From: Desulfobulbus sp.
GTDB taxonomy: Bacteria; Desulfobacterota; Desulfobulbia; Desulfobulbales; Desulfobulbaceae
Length of the DNA: 64,000 nucleotides
Direction: 5' to 3'
Assembly: GCA_028684915.1 (NCBI GenBank)
Contig: JAQUEZ010000006.1
Coordinates: 1 to 64,000 of the forward strand
Every line of letters begins with the position of its first letter. Positions within the stretch are counted from its first letter, which is position 1. The position numbers and the translations under genes were made by a program. Shown here piece after piece: positions 51,127 through 60,166 of the stretch. The notes beneath the pieces were generated by a model. That model ran no database searches and had not been told where the DNA came from. It worked only from the letters and a program-made list of their open reading frames with translations.

Positions 51127-52175
51127 TCAGGAACCTTTCCGCCATGCATTTGCGAAACTGTTCTCAACCTTCAGAAACGCCTCAACAATCTTTGGATCAA
51201 ATTGTAATGACGTTATATTTTCGTCACCATTTTTTATCACTGTCACGGCTTTTTCATGTGGTAGGGGAGATTGCCCTCGCTGAAGCGCCCGGCTACTTGT
51301 AAGAAAATCGTACTCGTCAACAAGTGCCATGATGCAGGCACTAACGGGAATCTCTTCTCCAATAATCCCGAAAGGATACCCGGAACCATCCCATCTTTCA
51401 TGGTGGTACTCGGCAATTTCACAGGCAAAAGCAAGAAAAGCGCTCGCTTCTGGCGATGGATGAAGCGAACGCAAAATCGTCGATCCATTGGTGGTATGTC
51501 GCTGTAGGACTTTGAAATCTTCTTCGTTGACTGGTTCACACTTCCATAACAGGTCCGTCGGAAGCCCAGCTTTACCTATGTCATGAAAAACAGCGGCCCG
51601 AGCCATGATATCGACATCATAGTGGTCAACCATTTCGGGATAGCACACAGAAACACTTCCCGCGAGAAGCGAAAATAGTTTTTTTATTCTAGCGACATGG
51701 TTATTTGTTTCGAACGTCATTGACACCATGAGGATAACTATAATTTGTTCCAACACTGCGCTCTCCGCATGGACTTGTGCAAGGAATCGCTGAAAATACT
51801 CAAGCCGACTACGGTCCTTTGTTCGTTCAATCTGACGACGAACTTTCCGCCTGACAATTTCAGGTTCTATATGTTTTCGCATATAGTCGTCACCTCCGAT
51901 TGAGAAGCAAACATTTTCGTGACACCTTTTTGTCATTGCAGTTATAAATATAATCGGTATTTTTGATTTTATGCTATCCGCTTTCAGTATCTTACATATT
52001 TCATAACCGTCCAAACCGGGCAAAATCACATCAAGCAGTACCACGTCAGGCTGTCATGATTTAAGAGCAAGTAGTGCTTTTTCACCAGTACTGTAGACTC
52101 TAATGTCGTATTCTTCTCCAAAAGCTTCGAGAATGATGGTAATATCGCAAGTATTATCTTCGATGACGAGTAACC
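51127..52175 (-). pseudogene. Broken HD-GYP response regulator
   Basis: The HD-GYP part is open from 52044 to 51127 with HDIGKAGLPTDLL and YHHERWDGSGYPFGI intact. Upstream the receiver continues in the same frame (LLVIEDNTCDITIILEAFGE, EYDIRVYSTGEKALLALKS) but is cut by a TGA before QPDVVLLDVILP. There is no ATG before LLVIEDN and a TAG lies ten bases upstream, so the start is lost too. It parallels the intact gene at 48355. A shorter protein starting within the HD-GYP region cannot be excluded. Confidence 0.85.
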
Positions 52176-52369
52176 TGTTTTTCTATCCAGAGTAATTCTA
52201 CGCATTCTTATTGTTATTTTTGTTTTATAATAATATGCAACATTAAGCTGCTAGTTATCTTCTCAACATAATTCACAATCGCTTTGAATATTAGTTGTTA
52301 AAATATTCTCTAAAATCAATACTAAATTCTTTAATCTTTCAAAATGAGTCTTTATCACAATATGAGCTA

Positions 52370-53483
52370 TTACTCCGGCAATTAAACAGATCAATTATGC
52401 AGCGTAAGCAGCACAGGGGTGTTCAAAGAACTTTTTCGTTTTGCTTCGATTATTCTGGAGATGCCGCATATACTTCCTGGCCTTTGACTCAAGTTGTTTG
52501 GCATTCTTTGCCCGTGTCCCTGAATGGACACGTCCTTTTAAGCTGTTGTTGAGATACTCGTCCGGATTCAACTCTGGCGAATAGGATGGCAGGTAGAACA
52601 CTTCGATTTTTTCCCTGTGTTTCTCCACCCAATCCGTTACTACACCACTGTGATGGACTTTCAGGTTGTCGAGGATCAGGTAGACTTTTCGCCCAGCGTC
52701 TTTGATGAGCCTTTTCATAAATGTAATCAGGCGCTTACTGTTCATGGTTTCTTTATAGAACATGAATCTGACCTTGCCCTGATTGGTGATGGCAGAAATC
52801 ATATTGATCCGGTCTTTACGGCTGGTTTGGCGCAGAACAGGCGTCTTGCCTTTTGGAGAGTAGCCTTTTTCCACATTGGCACCGGTTTGTATGCCTGTTT
52901 CATCGCCCCAGTAGATTTCAGCTTTTTCCTGCTTGGCCCGCTTCTCAATGGCTGGATATTCGTTGAGAAGCCAGTTGGCAACAGCAGGAGTGCTTTGTTC
53001 TTTCGCCCACTTTGCCGGTTTCTGGGGGGTGAAACCCCATCGCTTCAGGTACTCGCCAACAGTCCTGATCGGCATGGAGAACCCACATCGTTGTTCGACC
53101 AGGAGGCGAACGGCGTCACGAGTCCAAAGTGCAAAGGAAAGCTTCAGCTGATTTGGTGCCTTGTCGATGATCAGGCGCTTGATTTCAGCTTCCTGTTCAG
53201 CGCTCAGTTTACGCTGTTCTCCCTGGCGGCGACCACGTTTGCCTTTGGCTACTGAGTTTGCTCCGCCTTTCTGGTAGCGTGTCCAAACTCGGCTGCAATG
53301 GGATTCGGTGAAGCCAACGATTTCGGCAATTTCCTTGTGCGAACGACCGGCCTTGCGTAGCCTCACGATCTGTTTTCGCAACGCCTCTTGAGCTTCTTGA
53401 TTGAGTGTTCGAGCATCGATCTTTTCCATGCAAGTACTTTAGCATACCCATGATTACTGTGCACTATTTATTTGCCGTGGTAA
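52370..53483 (-). mobile_element. IS630-family element, copy B
   Basis: Apparently identical to copy A (45646-46759), with TA on both sides. The two copies are direct repeats that enclose 5.6 kb containing the ISL3, the IS4 element and two HD-GYP genes. Confidence 0.92.
52395..53429 (-). CDS. IS630-family transposase (copy B)
   Basis: The 344-residue protein is the same as copy A in every residue I compared, including IYWGDETGIQTG and YLPSYSPELNPDEYLNN. Identity argues for recent transposition or gene conversion. Confidence 0.96.
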   Translation of the reverse strand: MEKIDARTLNQEAQEALRKQIVRLRKAGRSHKEIAEIVGFTESHCSRVWTRYQKGGANSVAKGKRGRRQGEQRKLSAEQEAEIKRLIIDKAPNQLKLSFALWTRDAVRLLVEQRCGFSMPIRTVGEYLKRWGFTPQKPAKWAKEQSTPAVANWLLNEYPAIEKRAKQEKAEIYWGDETGIQTGANVEKGYSPKGKTPVLRQTSRKDRINMISAITNQGKVRFMFYKETMNSKRLITFMKRLIKDAGRKVYLILDNLKVHHSGVVTDWVEKHREKIEVFYLPSYSPELNPDEYLNNSLKGRVHSGTRAKNAKQLESKARKYMRHLQNNRSKTKKFFEHPCAAYAA

Positions 53484-53715
53484 TAACCATTTTGACCGTT
53501 CCAGGATTGAACCGGTTCCTTGACATGAAAAAGTCATGAGCTTTTAAATTAAACAAAATATCCAGCATCACTATTCCGACCAATGCGACTCCGGCAAGAA
53601 TATCTATCGTAGAAACACCGTGATTATTCCGTTTTATTTTATACTTATTCGCAATTCCATACATTGAACCGCAAAACATTCGAAACTGTTTGACCATTGA
53701 GAATTTTCCATTCAA
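53484..53715 (-). pseudogene. Membrane-protein start truncated by IS630 copy B
   Basis: A frame from ATG 53715 reads about 77 codons with one membrane helix (IDILAGVALVGIVMLDILFN) and then enters the IS end. The segment STIDILAGVALVGIVMLDIL, then NPGTVKMV, resembles the N-terminal part of a TRAP fused permease, which would fit the TAXI relic beyond the other IS copy. The match is weak. Confidence 0.35.
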
Positions 53716-54169
53716 GCATTTTTATCTGTTTTCAATAAAAATCAGTATATCCATCATGGATAAGACAATTCCACAAGATACCGTTTAGCGTTATCAGAGC
53801 AACAACCTTGTGATGTCCGCAGTCTTTCTCATTGCAAGATAAATACGCAAAATCTGGAAGTTATTGTTTATTAAGCGTAGCCTGCTATATGTTTGGTGAA
53901 AACAATTAATTTGTTATTTCAACATGAGGCCAGAACAAAATGCCTGTTAATTTAACGGGTTAGAGCACCGCAAAGAGGAGAAGATTTGATGGCTATTTTG
54001 ACCATATAAGGGTGATATTATTGGCATTAAAGTGTACTATTTACCGCATTTTAGAATCAGATCCTTAGCGCACAGCCCATCAATGCTGGTGGGGGTAACC
54101 TTTTCAAAAGCCAGCAAAAATACTTTTTCCAGAACGTACTAAGCATATTTAAACGAACTTAAAAATCAC
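53716..54169. other. Intergenic, nothing recognised
   Basis: AT-rich stretch before the methyltransferase gene with no convincing reading frame, repeat or RNA structure. Confidence 0.4.
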
Positions 54170-54946
54170 TTATTCCAAACATACAAGCTCATAAATTTCT
54201 GTGCCCTCCGATGCAACACGCCTCCAGGAACAAAACCCAACTCGACGTGCCATCTCCCACAGTTCGGACGGAGAAAAGGGAAAATCCTCCCGCAAAACGT
54301 GATGTCGCACCGAACCAGTTTTTGCCGTCAAAGTGGATAATGCTGTTGCAAAACAAGCGTTCCTCCATCGGTCCAGGAACCCATCTGAGTCTTCACTATC
54401 TCGCAGCACTGGATCAAAGACCATGAGACATCCCCCCTTAGGGGGCAACATTTGACGGCAGCATGCAAGGAAAAATTCCCTCTGATCTGCAGGCAGATGA
54501 TGCAGTGCAAAACCGAGCCAGATCACGTCGGCTTTCAACCCATTGTGCTCAGCGGTTGTTATAAAATTTCCCGCAATGAATTGTTGGGAACACCCAACAT
54601 CCGCCATGTTTTTCCGTGCAAAGTGCAAGGCTGTTTCGGACAAGTCGATTCCCGTGTAGGACCCTATACCGGTCCCCGGAAGAATCCGGGACATGTAAAG
54701 TGCATCACCACAACCGAAATCAACCAGCGAAAAGGTATCTCCTCCCCGGGAAAGCAAAACATCTCTTAGCGCTCCATAAACCTCATAGTGAGAAGCCGAA
54801 CTGTGATTGATCATTTCCCGGAACAATTGCAGATTGTATGAAAGGACTGCTCTCTGGTTAATATTCAGAAAGCCTTGTGTTGTATGACCATCAGTATTAA
54901 ACGAATCGGTCGTAATGTTTTTTCCAATCGGTTCATCGTCGGGCAT
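54170..54946 (-). CDS. Class I SAM-dependent methyltransferase
   Basis: This 258-residue protein has the SAM-binding motif I VDFGCGDALYMSR, an acidic motif II (YTGIDLSETALHFA) and motif IV region ADVIWLGFALHHLPADQ, a Rossmann-like order typical of small-molecule methyltransferases. The C-terminus has motif LWEMARRVGF. The substrate is not apparent. It is alone on its strand between the IS cluster and a decayed gene; GGAGG precedes the ATG. Confidence 0.9.
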   Translation of the reverse strand: MPDDEPIGKNITTDSFNTDGHTTQGFLNINQRAVLSYNLQLFREMINHSSASHYEVYGALRDVLLSRGGDTFSLVDFGCGDALYMSRILPGTGIGSYTGIDLSETALHFARKNMADVGCSQQFIAGNFITTAEHNGLKADVIWLGFALHHLPADQREFFLACCRQMLPPKGGCLMVFDPVLRDSEDSDGFLDRWRNACFATALSTLTAKTGSVRHHVLREDFPFSPSELWEMARRVGFCSWRRVASEGTEIYELVCLE

Positions 54947-55657
54947 ATGACCTCCTTTTTCCTTTGAGTGCAGAACCTCGCCTCAACGCCCTATTCCCTT
55001 TCAGCATTGTGCAATCAAACAAGTACATCGAACAACGACAAACAATCAGGAACTATTCAACAGGTTATTTCTTATTGTGTTCACAGTACGTTGATGCACT
55101 TCAACACGCATCATTTATTGTCTTTAGAAACTTGATTTACTTATAATCATTGTAAATAAATAGTTTTTTTTGGGTTGGGATACTGAGAAATACTGGTTAC
55201 CGTAGTCATGGCGTGGTGGACAAAACAGAAATCAGGAAGACAGGAAAACGAGAATGGGGTAACGCAAAGCAGCCAATTGAATCAACTGTAAAAACGAAAT
55301 TCTCTCGAGGAGAATTGGCCTTGGGCTCAATAACTGCTATTGATTTTCTTTAGCAGGAAGTTTCTTCCAGACAATCAAACTGATCGACAAATCAGGACTA
55401 AAGTTGTAATAAGAACGACTTTTTACCGGCAGCGCATGAAAACCGTCACTACGGAAAGCAGTCATTTTCCAGAACACCAGAAGATATCCAGCCCGCGAAC
55501 CAAGCATTGCAAAAAGCTTATTGCACTAGTGTGGATATGCGGCAAAGCCAATGATGGTTGCTGAAACACTGCAGTATTCCGTCGAAAGATCAGGACACAA
55601 CCTGATACGGGCAGAGACAGATTCCTCGGAGAGTATGTGCGTATGGTCAGACTGCAA
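54947..55657. other. Intergenic, nothing recognised
   Basis: The stretch has only short frames without family resemblance or good ribosome sites. No hairpin-T-run pair or repeat stands out. Confidence 0.4.
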
Positions 55658-56411
55658 TTATTCTATCGAAGGAGGCTGGTAGGTCGCAATAGTCGAAATT
55701 GTGGCTATATAGCCGCCATAGTTATCTATTTCGATGCCCTCCTGGATAGTTAACTCCCACCAGATAAGAATGCCTGAAACATTGCTCTCAGGCACTCCGT
55801 CGTTGTCAGTCCACAGCTTTGCCCGCAGGCCAGAGGACTTTTTAGGCGCCTTCTACCGGCGCAGGACATCTGCCGTATCGAATTCGATATCAACATTCCT
55901 GGAAATTTTAGCCTGCCTTCAGCAGCATCCAGACTGGTGGCGTTGTACAGGGTGCAAGTTCCCGCCACCGGGGCGGAAGCCACTCCCGCGGCAAGTGCCG
56001 TACCTCCGGCGACACCACTTATCTCATAGTTGGTCGTACCAACGCTCATACTCTGTCTTATAGTATTGGTCCCGCCACGGTTGCCAAGTTTGACGCGCCA
56101 AACACCAAGATTCACATCGGTACACGCCAGTATAAAAACCGACGCCAAACCGACGACGGCATTGATATGTTCGTATTTTGGACTATCGTTCATAGCCCGG
56201 GAAGTCGCGGCAAAAACTACCGCTGCCAGCACCAGCGTGCATAGGTGCATGACAAGTCCAAAACCGGTGCCAAGCCAACTATTGCATCAACATCAACCGG
56301 ATGTGAACTTTCTTCGACTGCCCACGCAATATCAAGGAACGTCGAAGCAAACAACAGTAACGCAAATATTAGATATCTTGTCACAAACTCCTCTGCGTGA
56401 TTATTATGCAT
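55658..56411 (-). pseudogene. Frameshifted secreted-protein gene
   Basis: From about 56411 the minus strand gives a signal peptide (MTRYLIFALLLFASTFLDIA-like) and then VDVDAIVGLAPVLDLSC. A second frame has its own hydrophobic start, then INAVVGLASVFILACTDVNL, GVWRVKLGNRGGTNTIR, TNYEISGVAGG and TCTLYNAT. A third ends GVPESNVSGILIWWELTIQ, EGIEIDNYGGYIATIS and a stop at 55658. The similar 'D-IVGLAPVLDLSC' and 'INAVVGLASVFILAC' blocks suggest a small tandem duplication. Frames and content look like one exported protein of unknown family broken by at least two frameshifts. Confidence 0.5.
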
Positions 56412-57077
56412 AATATCAATATCACGCTTCCGGCTGTGTATCGATTCACCTGTAAGCTATGGAGAAAATTTAGTGGTTATTTTTTTCGCTACATAGTAGT
56501 TTTTTTGGGCAGGGCAGGAAAATCTGTAACAGATTGATTTTGTCGCAATAATTAAGCGAAACCGTCCAACTGGTTCATGCCCATTTCGGTCAACATGATG
56601 GATGTATTGGTTACTGCGGAACTATAACCCAGAGCTTTGTACCTTTTATGTTACGGCAGTTTCATATTTTGTATTGAGGACATCTTTGGCTGCTTCCATG
56701 TTTCTACAAGCCGAAAAGGTTGTGCTCTTCATGGCGGGATACCTCCAGGCACGCAATTCCTCACGGCTCCCGGCAAAAGATCCAAACCTGGAACAGTTTG
56801 CCTGACTGCTGAAAGAAAAATAGGTGCTTCGACTGAGGATGGTCGGCGGCGATTCTCTTTATCAGGTTCTTTTCCAATAACAGAATTGAATAAATGCGAT
56901 CTTCATGTAAGTTGTTTTGTCAGCCATTAGGAAAGTAAGGGTAGTAACTCGAAGTTCATGCAAATACTTATGAGGCATGTTTTCGCACATCCCCTCAAAG
57001 ATATACAAATAGTCCACGACAATCATCCGCTTTTTGCAGAACGTCTAGCTCCAGACTGTTTCATGACGAATTTCGCT
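56412..57077. other. Intergenic, nothing recognised
   Basis: No reading frame here looks real. A short minus-strand piece reading NTSIMLTEMGMNQLDGF near 56,560-56,620 could be the tail of a lost gene. Confidence 0.35.
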
Positions 57078-58694
57078 CTACTTTCGCTGCAACCATTGGT
57101 TTCTGTCCCTCACCATTTTTATAAGTATGTCGAGAAACGAAGCCAAGGGAAGTCTTTTGGGAATAACGCTCTGTCCCCCCTTTGCAAGCGAGTAGCCGGC
57201 CTCTCCTGTTTCTTCGGGCAGAAGCAACTCGGTGTAATAGGCAACTGTACTTTTCCTCGCTGCAACAACGGACTCCAGGTCCCTGAAGATGTCGGTATCA
57301 CAAGCGTGCTGCATGTCGATATCCAGGAGAACGATGTCCGGCCGGACAATAAGTGCCGTACGCACAGCCCTGGCAAGATCGTGAAATGCTGTGACCGACC
57401 AACTGGTGCACGTTTCCAGATAGCGCTTCAACGATTTCAGCAACATCCGATCGTTACTAATTAGAAAAACCGTGATATTTGCCCGTATGACGCTCCCTCT
57501 CATCAGATCTGCAGCTGACCCTGTAGGGACACTGATACCAGGGGCGCTGCCAACGCAGGAACCGAATTCCTGCGGAAACCGGATGGAAAAGCAGGCACCC
57601 TCACCGGGTGTGCTATCCACGTGAATGCTACCGCCGTGAGCCTCCACCGCAAGCTTGCAGAACGTCAGCCCTAATCCGGCCGAGGAGCCGCGTTCGGAAT
57701 CCGGAACCGTGACACGGCCGAATTTCTGAAATATCTTTTCATGAAATTCGGGCAAAATGCCGGGACCCGTATCTGCTACCGTGATACGAACCCAATTCTG
57801 CTCCGACGAAACGGTGAGTACGATGTCGCCCTGCTCCGGCGTATGTTGCAAGGAGTTTAGAAACAGGTTGGTGATAATCCGCTCCAGGATAGCCTGGTCG
57901 CATGTGATTACTTCGTCCTCCATGCAAGTTACGGTAATTCTGTGGCATTTCGTCAACCCCTGGATCCCCTGCAGGGCAGAATGAATCACATCTGCCACCC
58001 GACAGTGCCTCACCGAAAGAGGCATGGTTCCCGACTCAAGGCGCCCAACGTCCAGCAACGTGGTCAGCATGCCATTCAACTTGCGTCCCGTACGCTTTAC
58101 AATGCTGAGGATTTCCTCCACTTCCGGAACCGTTTGCCCCGCTGCCTTCAATCGGAATAGGCTATGATCGAGTCCGGCCAGCATCGAGGTCAGAGGAGTG
58201 CGAAGGTCGTGTACCAGCATGTGGGCCATATCATCACGCTGTGTCTCGATCTCCCGCAGCCGCTGGTACGAGTCCTGGATAGCATCCATCTGATCGGCGG
58301 CATCAAGTTGGGCACGCCGCAGGATCACATGATTATGGACGCGAGCTCGCACCAAACAAGGGCTGAATGGTTTTGTAATATAGTCCACTGCCCCCAGGAG
58401 CAAGCCTTCCTCCTGATCATCCTCGTCCGAAAGGGAACTGAGAAAGATAACTGGAATATCTCGTGTCACCATATTCTCTTTCAAAGTCCGGCAAACTTCG
58501 TAGCCATTCATATCCGGCATCAAGATATCAAGGAGGATAAGAGTCGGGTGCTGCTCACAGGCGACAGCCAGTGCAGATGCTCCATCTCTGGCAACACACA
58601 CCCCGTATTCTTCTTCAAGCAGAGATGAAAGGATATCAATATTTTCCACATCATCATCTACCACCAACACGGTGCCGATTCTTTCATTTACCAT
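57078..58694 (-). CDS. Receiver-histidine kinase hybrid with C-terminal degenerate receiver
   Basis: This 538-residue protein has a receiver (D12-D14 pocket, D56 in LILLDILMP, K108), then a coiled linker, a HisKA domain with H162 (MLVHDLRTPLTSML), an ATPase domain (N-box NLFLNSLQHT, G1 DTGPGI, G2 AGLGL) and a C-terminal receiver-like domain (IVLLDIDM) lacking the normal acidic pocket (ISNDRM). It has no membrane segment. The order receiver-kinase is that of soluble relay kinases that read a phosphoryl signal from a partner. ATG 58694 follows AAAGGCGG; the frame opens upstream. Confidence 0.9.
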   Translation of the reverse strand: MVNERIGTVLVVDDDVENIDILSSLLEEEYGVCVARDGASALAVACEQHPTLILLDILMPDMNGYEVCRTLKENMVTRDIPVIFLSSLSDEDDQEEGLLLGAVDYITKPFSPCLVRARVHNHVILRRAQLDAADQMDAIQDSYQRLREIETQRDDMAHMLVHDLRTPLTSMLAGLDHSLFRLKAAGQTVPEVEEILSIVKRTGRKLNGMLTTLLDVGRLESGTMPLSVRHCRVADVIHSALQGIQGLTKCHRITVTCMEDEVITCDQAILERIITNLFLNSLQHTPEQGDIVLTVSSEQNWVRITVADTGPGILPEFHEKIFQKFGRVTVPDSERGSSAGLGLTFCKLAVEAHGGSIHVDSTPGEGACFSIRFPQEFGSCVGSAPGISVPTGSAADLMRGSVIRANITVFLISNDRMLLKSLKRYLETCTSWSVTAFHDLARAVRTALIVRPDIVLLDIDMQHACDTDIFRDLESVVAARKSTVAYYTELLLPEETGEAGYSLAKGGQSVIPKRLPLASFLDILIKMVRDRNQWLQRK

Positions 58695-58746
58695 CGTGGA
58701 TCCGCCTTTCTTGCTATGTTTGCGCCCAATGAAATGTGCGCGATGG

Positions 58747-60087
58747 TCAAACGGAAACTCCGTGAAGGGCAGCTTTCCGCTTGAAGCGCTTGTAGTCAAT
58801 ACCGAGCATCCTGGCGGCCTGCATCTTCCGTCCTCCAGACCTCCTCAATGCTTCTGCTATGGCCCATTTTTCGAGCGAATCGAGAGAAAGCACCCCGGAG
58901 TAAGTAGCGCAGGAAGTTTCCGAACCGACATTCTTGCTCGATTCGATGCAACTCTGGATATCTGCAGCGCCGATGCGGTTTGCTGAAATGAACAATAAAC
59001 GCTGCAAAGCGCTCTTCAACTCACGGATATTTCCCGGCCACAGATACCCCTGCAGTACTCGCAATGCCTCGCTGGTCAAAGATGGTGCCTGAATGTTCAT
59101 GGAGTCAGCGAAATCCAGCAGCAGACGCTGGGCGAGCACCGGAATCTCCTCCGGCATATCGCGCAACGCTGCCAGACGGATGGATTGCACGGCAAGACGG
59201 TACATCAGTTCATCCACCAGTCGGCTTTCCTGAGCCCGGCTCGCTGGAACCGCCCCCGCTGTCGCCATAATTCTGCACTGCAGGGAACACTCCACGGTGT
59301 CTCCAATTGGGTAATAATACCTGTCTTCAAGCAAACGGAGAAGACGGGACTGAACCTGCAGCGGCGCACAATCGATTCTCTGGAGAAGCAGACTTCCCCC
59401 TTCTGCGGCTCCAAGACGTCCGACTCCCCAGCGTTTTTTGCCGAACAATTCGATTTCAAGACGTTCAGCGGGAACGCCATCACAGTTGACGGTGATGAAG
59501 GGCTTTTTTCTGCGACCGCCCAAGGTGTGGATCAGTGACGCCAAACGAGTCTTGCCTGTTCCCTGCTCTCCCACGATTAAGATTTCATGTAAGCTGGATG
59601 CTGCAAGCATGGCCTGATCTGCAATCCGCCGCATAGTCGGGCTTTCGCCAAGGTAGATGTTTGTGTAGTTCAAAGTAACTAGGTGGAGCTTTTCCATTTC
59701 CCTGCGCAGCAGCGTAGGTTGGAGAACCTTCCTTACCGTTTTAAGCAACTCATCGAAGTCAATGGGTTTGCGGACGAAACCGCTAACCCCGATCTCGATG
59801 GCACGAACAAGGTACTGAGGTTTACTGAAAGCGGTCATCAGCACGACGGGAACTGCCGGCATCTCCATCTCCAATTGCTCGGCAAGCATCAGTCCGTCAA
59901 GTTTCGGCATCCGGATATCGGTGAGGACTAAGTCAGGCCGTTGCTCACGTGCCATCTCCAGTGCCTCGCGGCCGTCTGCAGCGACGAAAATATGTTCACA
60001 ATGAAGTTCGAGGAATTTCTGGACATACTGCCGCAGTTCTGCCTCGTCTTCACAATACAGGATTGATGCCTGCAGTTTATTAGTCAT
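58747..60087 (-). CDS. NtrC-like response regulator with degenerate AAA+ domain
   Basis: This 446-residue protein has a receiver (D57 in LVLTDIRMP, K107), an AAA+ module and a Fis-type helix-turn-helix (MQAARMLGIDYKRFKRK). Walker A (VGEQGTGKT, 172-180) is intact. The sigma-54 contact motif GAFTGA is absent: ELFGKKRWGVGRLGAAEGG (213-231) replaces ELFG-x-KGAFTGA. Walker B reads LLLQRI (233-238) instead of LFLDEI. It should therefore bind ATP and DNA but not remodel sigma-54 or hydrolyse ATP normally. GGAGG precedes ATG 60087. Confidence 0.92.
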   Translation of the reverse strand: MTNKLQASILYCEDEAELRQYVQKFLELHCEHIFVAADGREALEMAREQRPDLVLTDIRMPKLDGLMLAEQLEMEMPAVPVVLMTAFSKPQYLVRAIEIGVSGFVRKPIDFDELLKTVRKVLQPTLLRREMEKLHLVTLNYTNIYLGESPTMRRIADQAMLAASSLHEILIVGEQGTGKTRLASLIHTLGGRRKKPFITVNCDGVPAERLEIELFGKKRWGVGRLGAAEGGSLLLQRIDCAPLQVQSRLLRLLEDRYYYPIGDTVECSLQCRIMATAGAVPASRAQESRLVDELMYRLAVQSIRLAALRDMPEEIPVLAQRLLLDFADSMNIQAPSLTSEALRVLQGYLWPGNIRELKSALQRLLFISANRIGAADIQSCIESSKNVGSETSCATYSGVLSLDSLEKWAIAEALRRSGGRKMQAARMLGIDYKRFKRKAALHGVSV

Positions 60088-60166
60088 TGAATCCTCCGAC
60101 ATCCAAAATTGTACGGGCACAAAGACCAGTCGTTTCAGAGTTTTCAGTATGCCTTGACATTGAGCA

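Larger units (their letters stand above)
45646..53483. mobile_element. Composite-transposon-like segment bounded by IS630 copies
   Basis: Two same-orientation IS630 copies bound a 7.8-kb segment carrying the ISL3, an intact HD-GYP gene, the IS4 element and a broken HD-GYP gene. It could move as one unit or collapse by recombination. The outside flanks both carry pieces that may be of one TRAP transporter locus. Confidence 0.45.
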
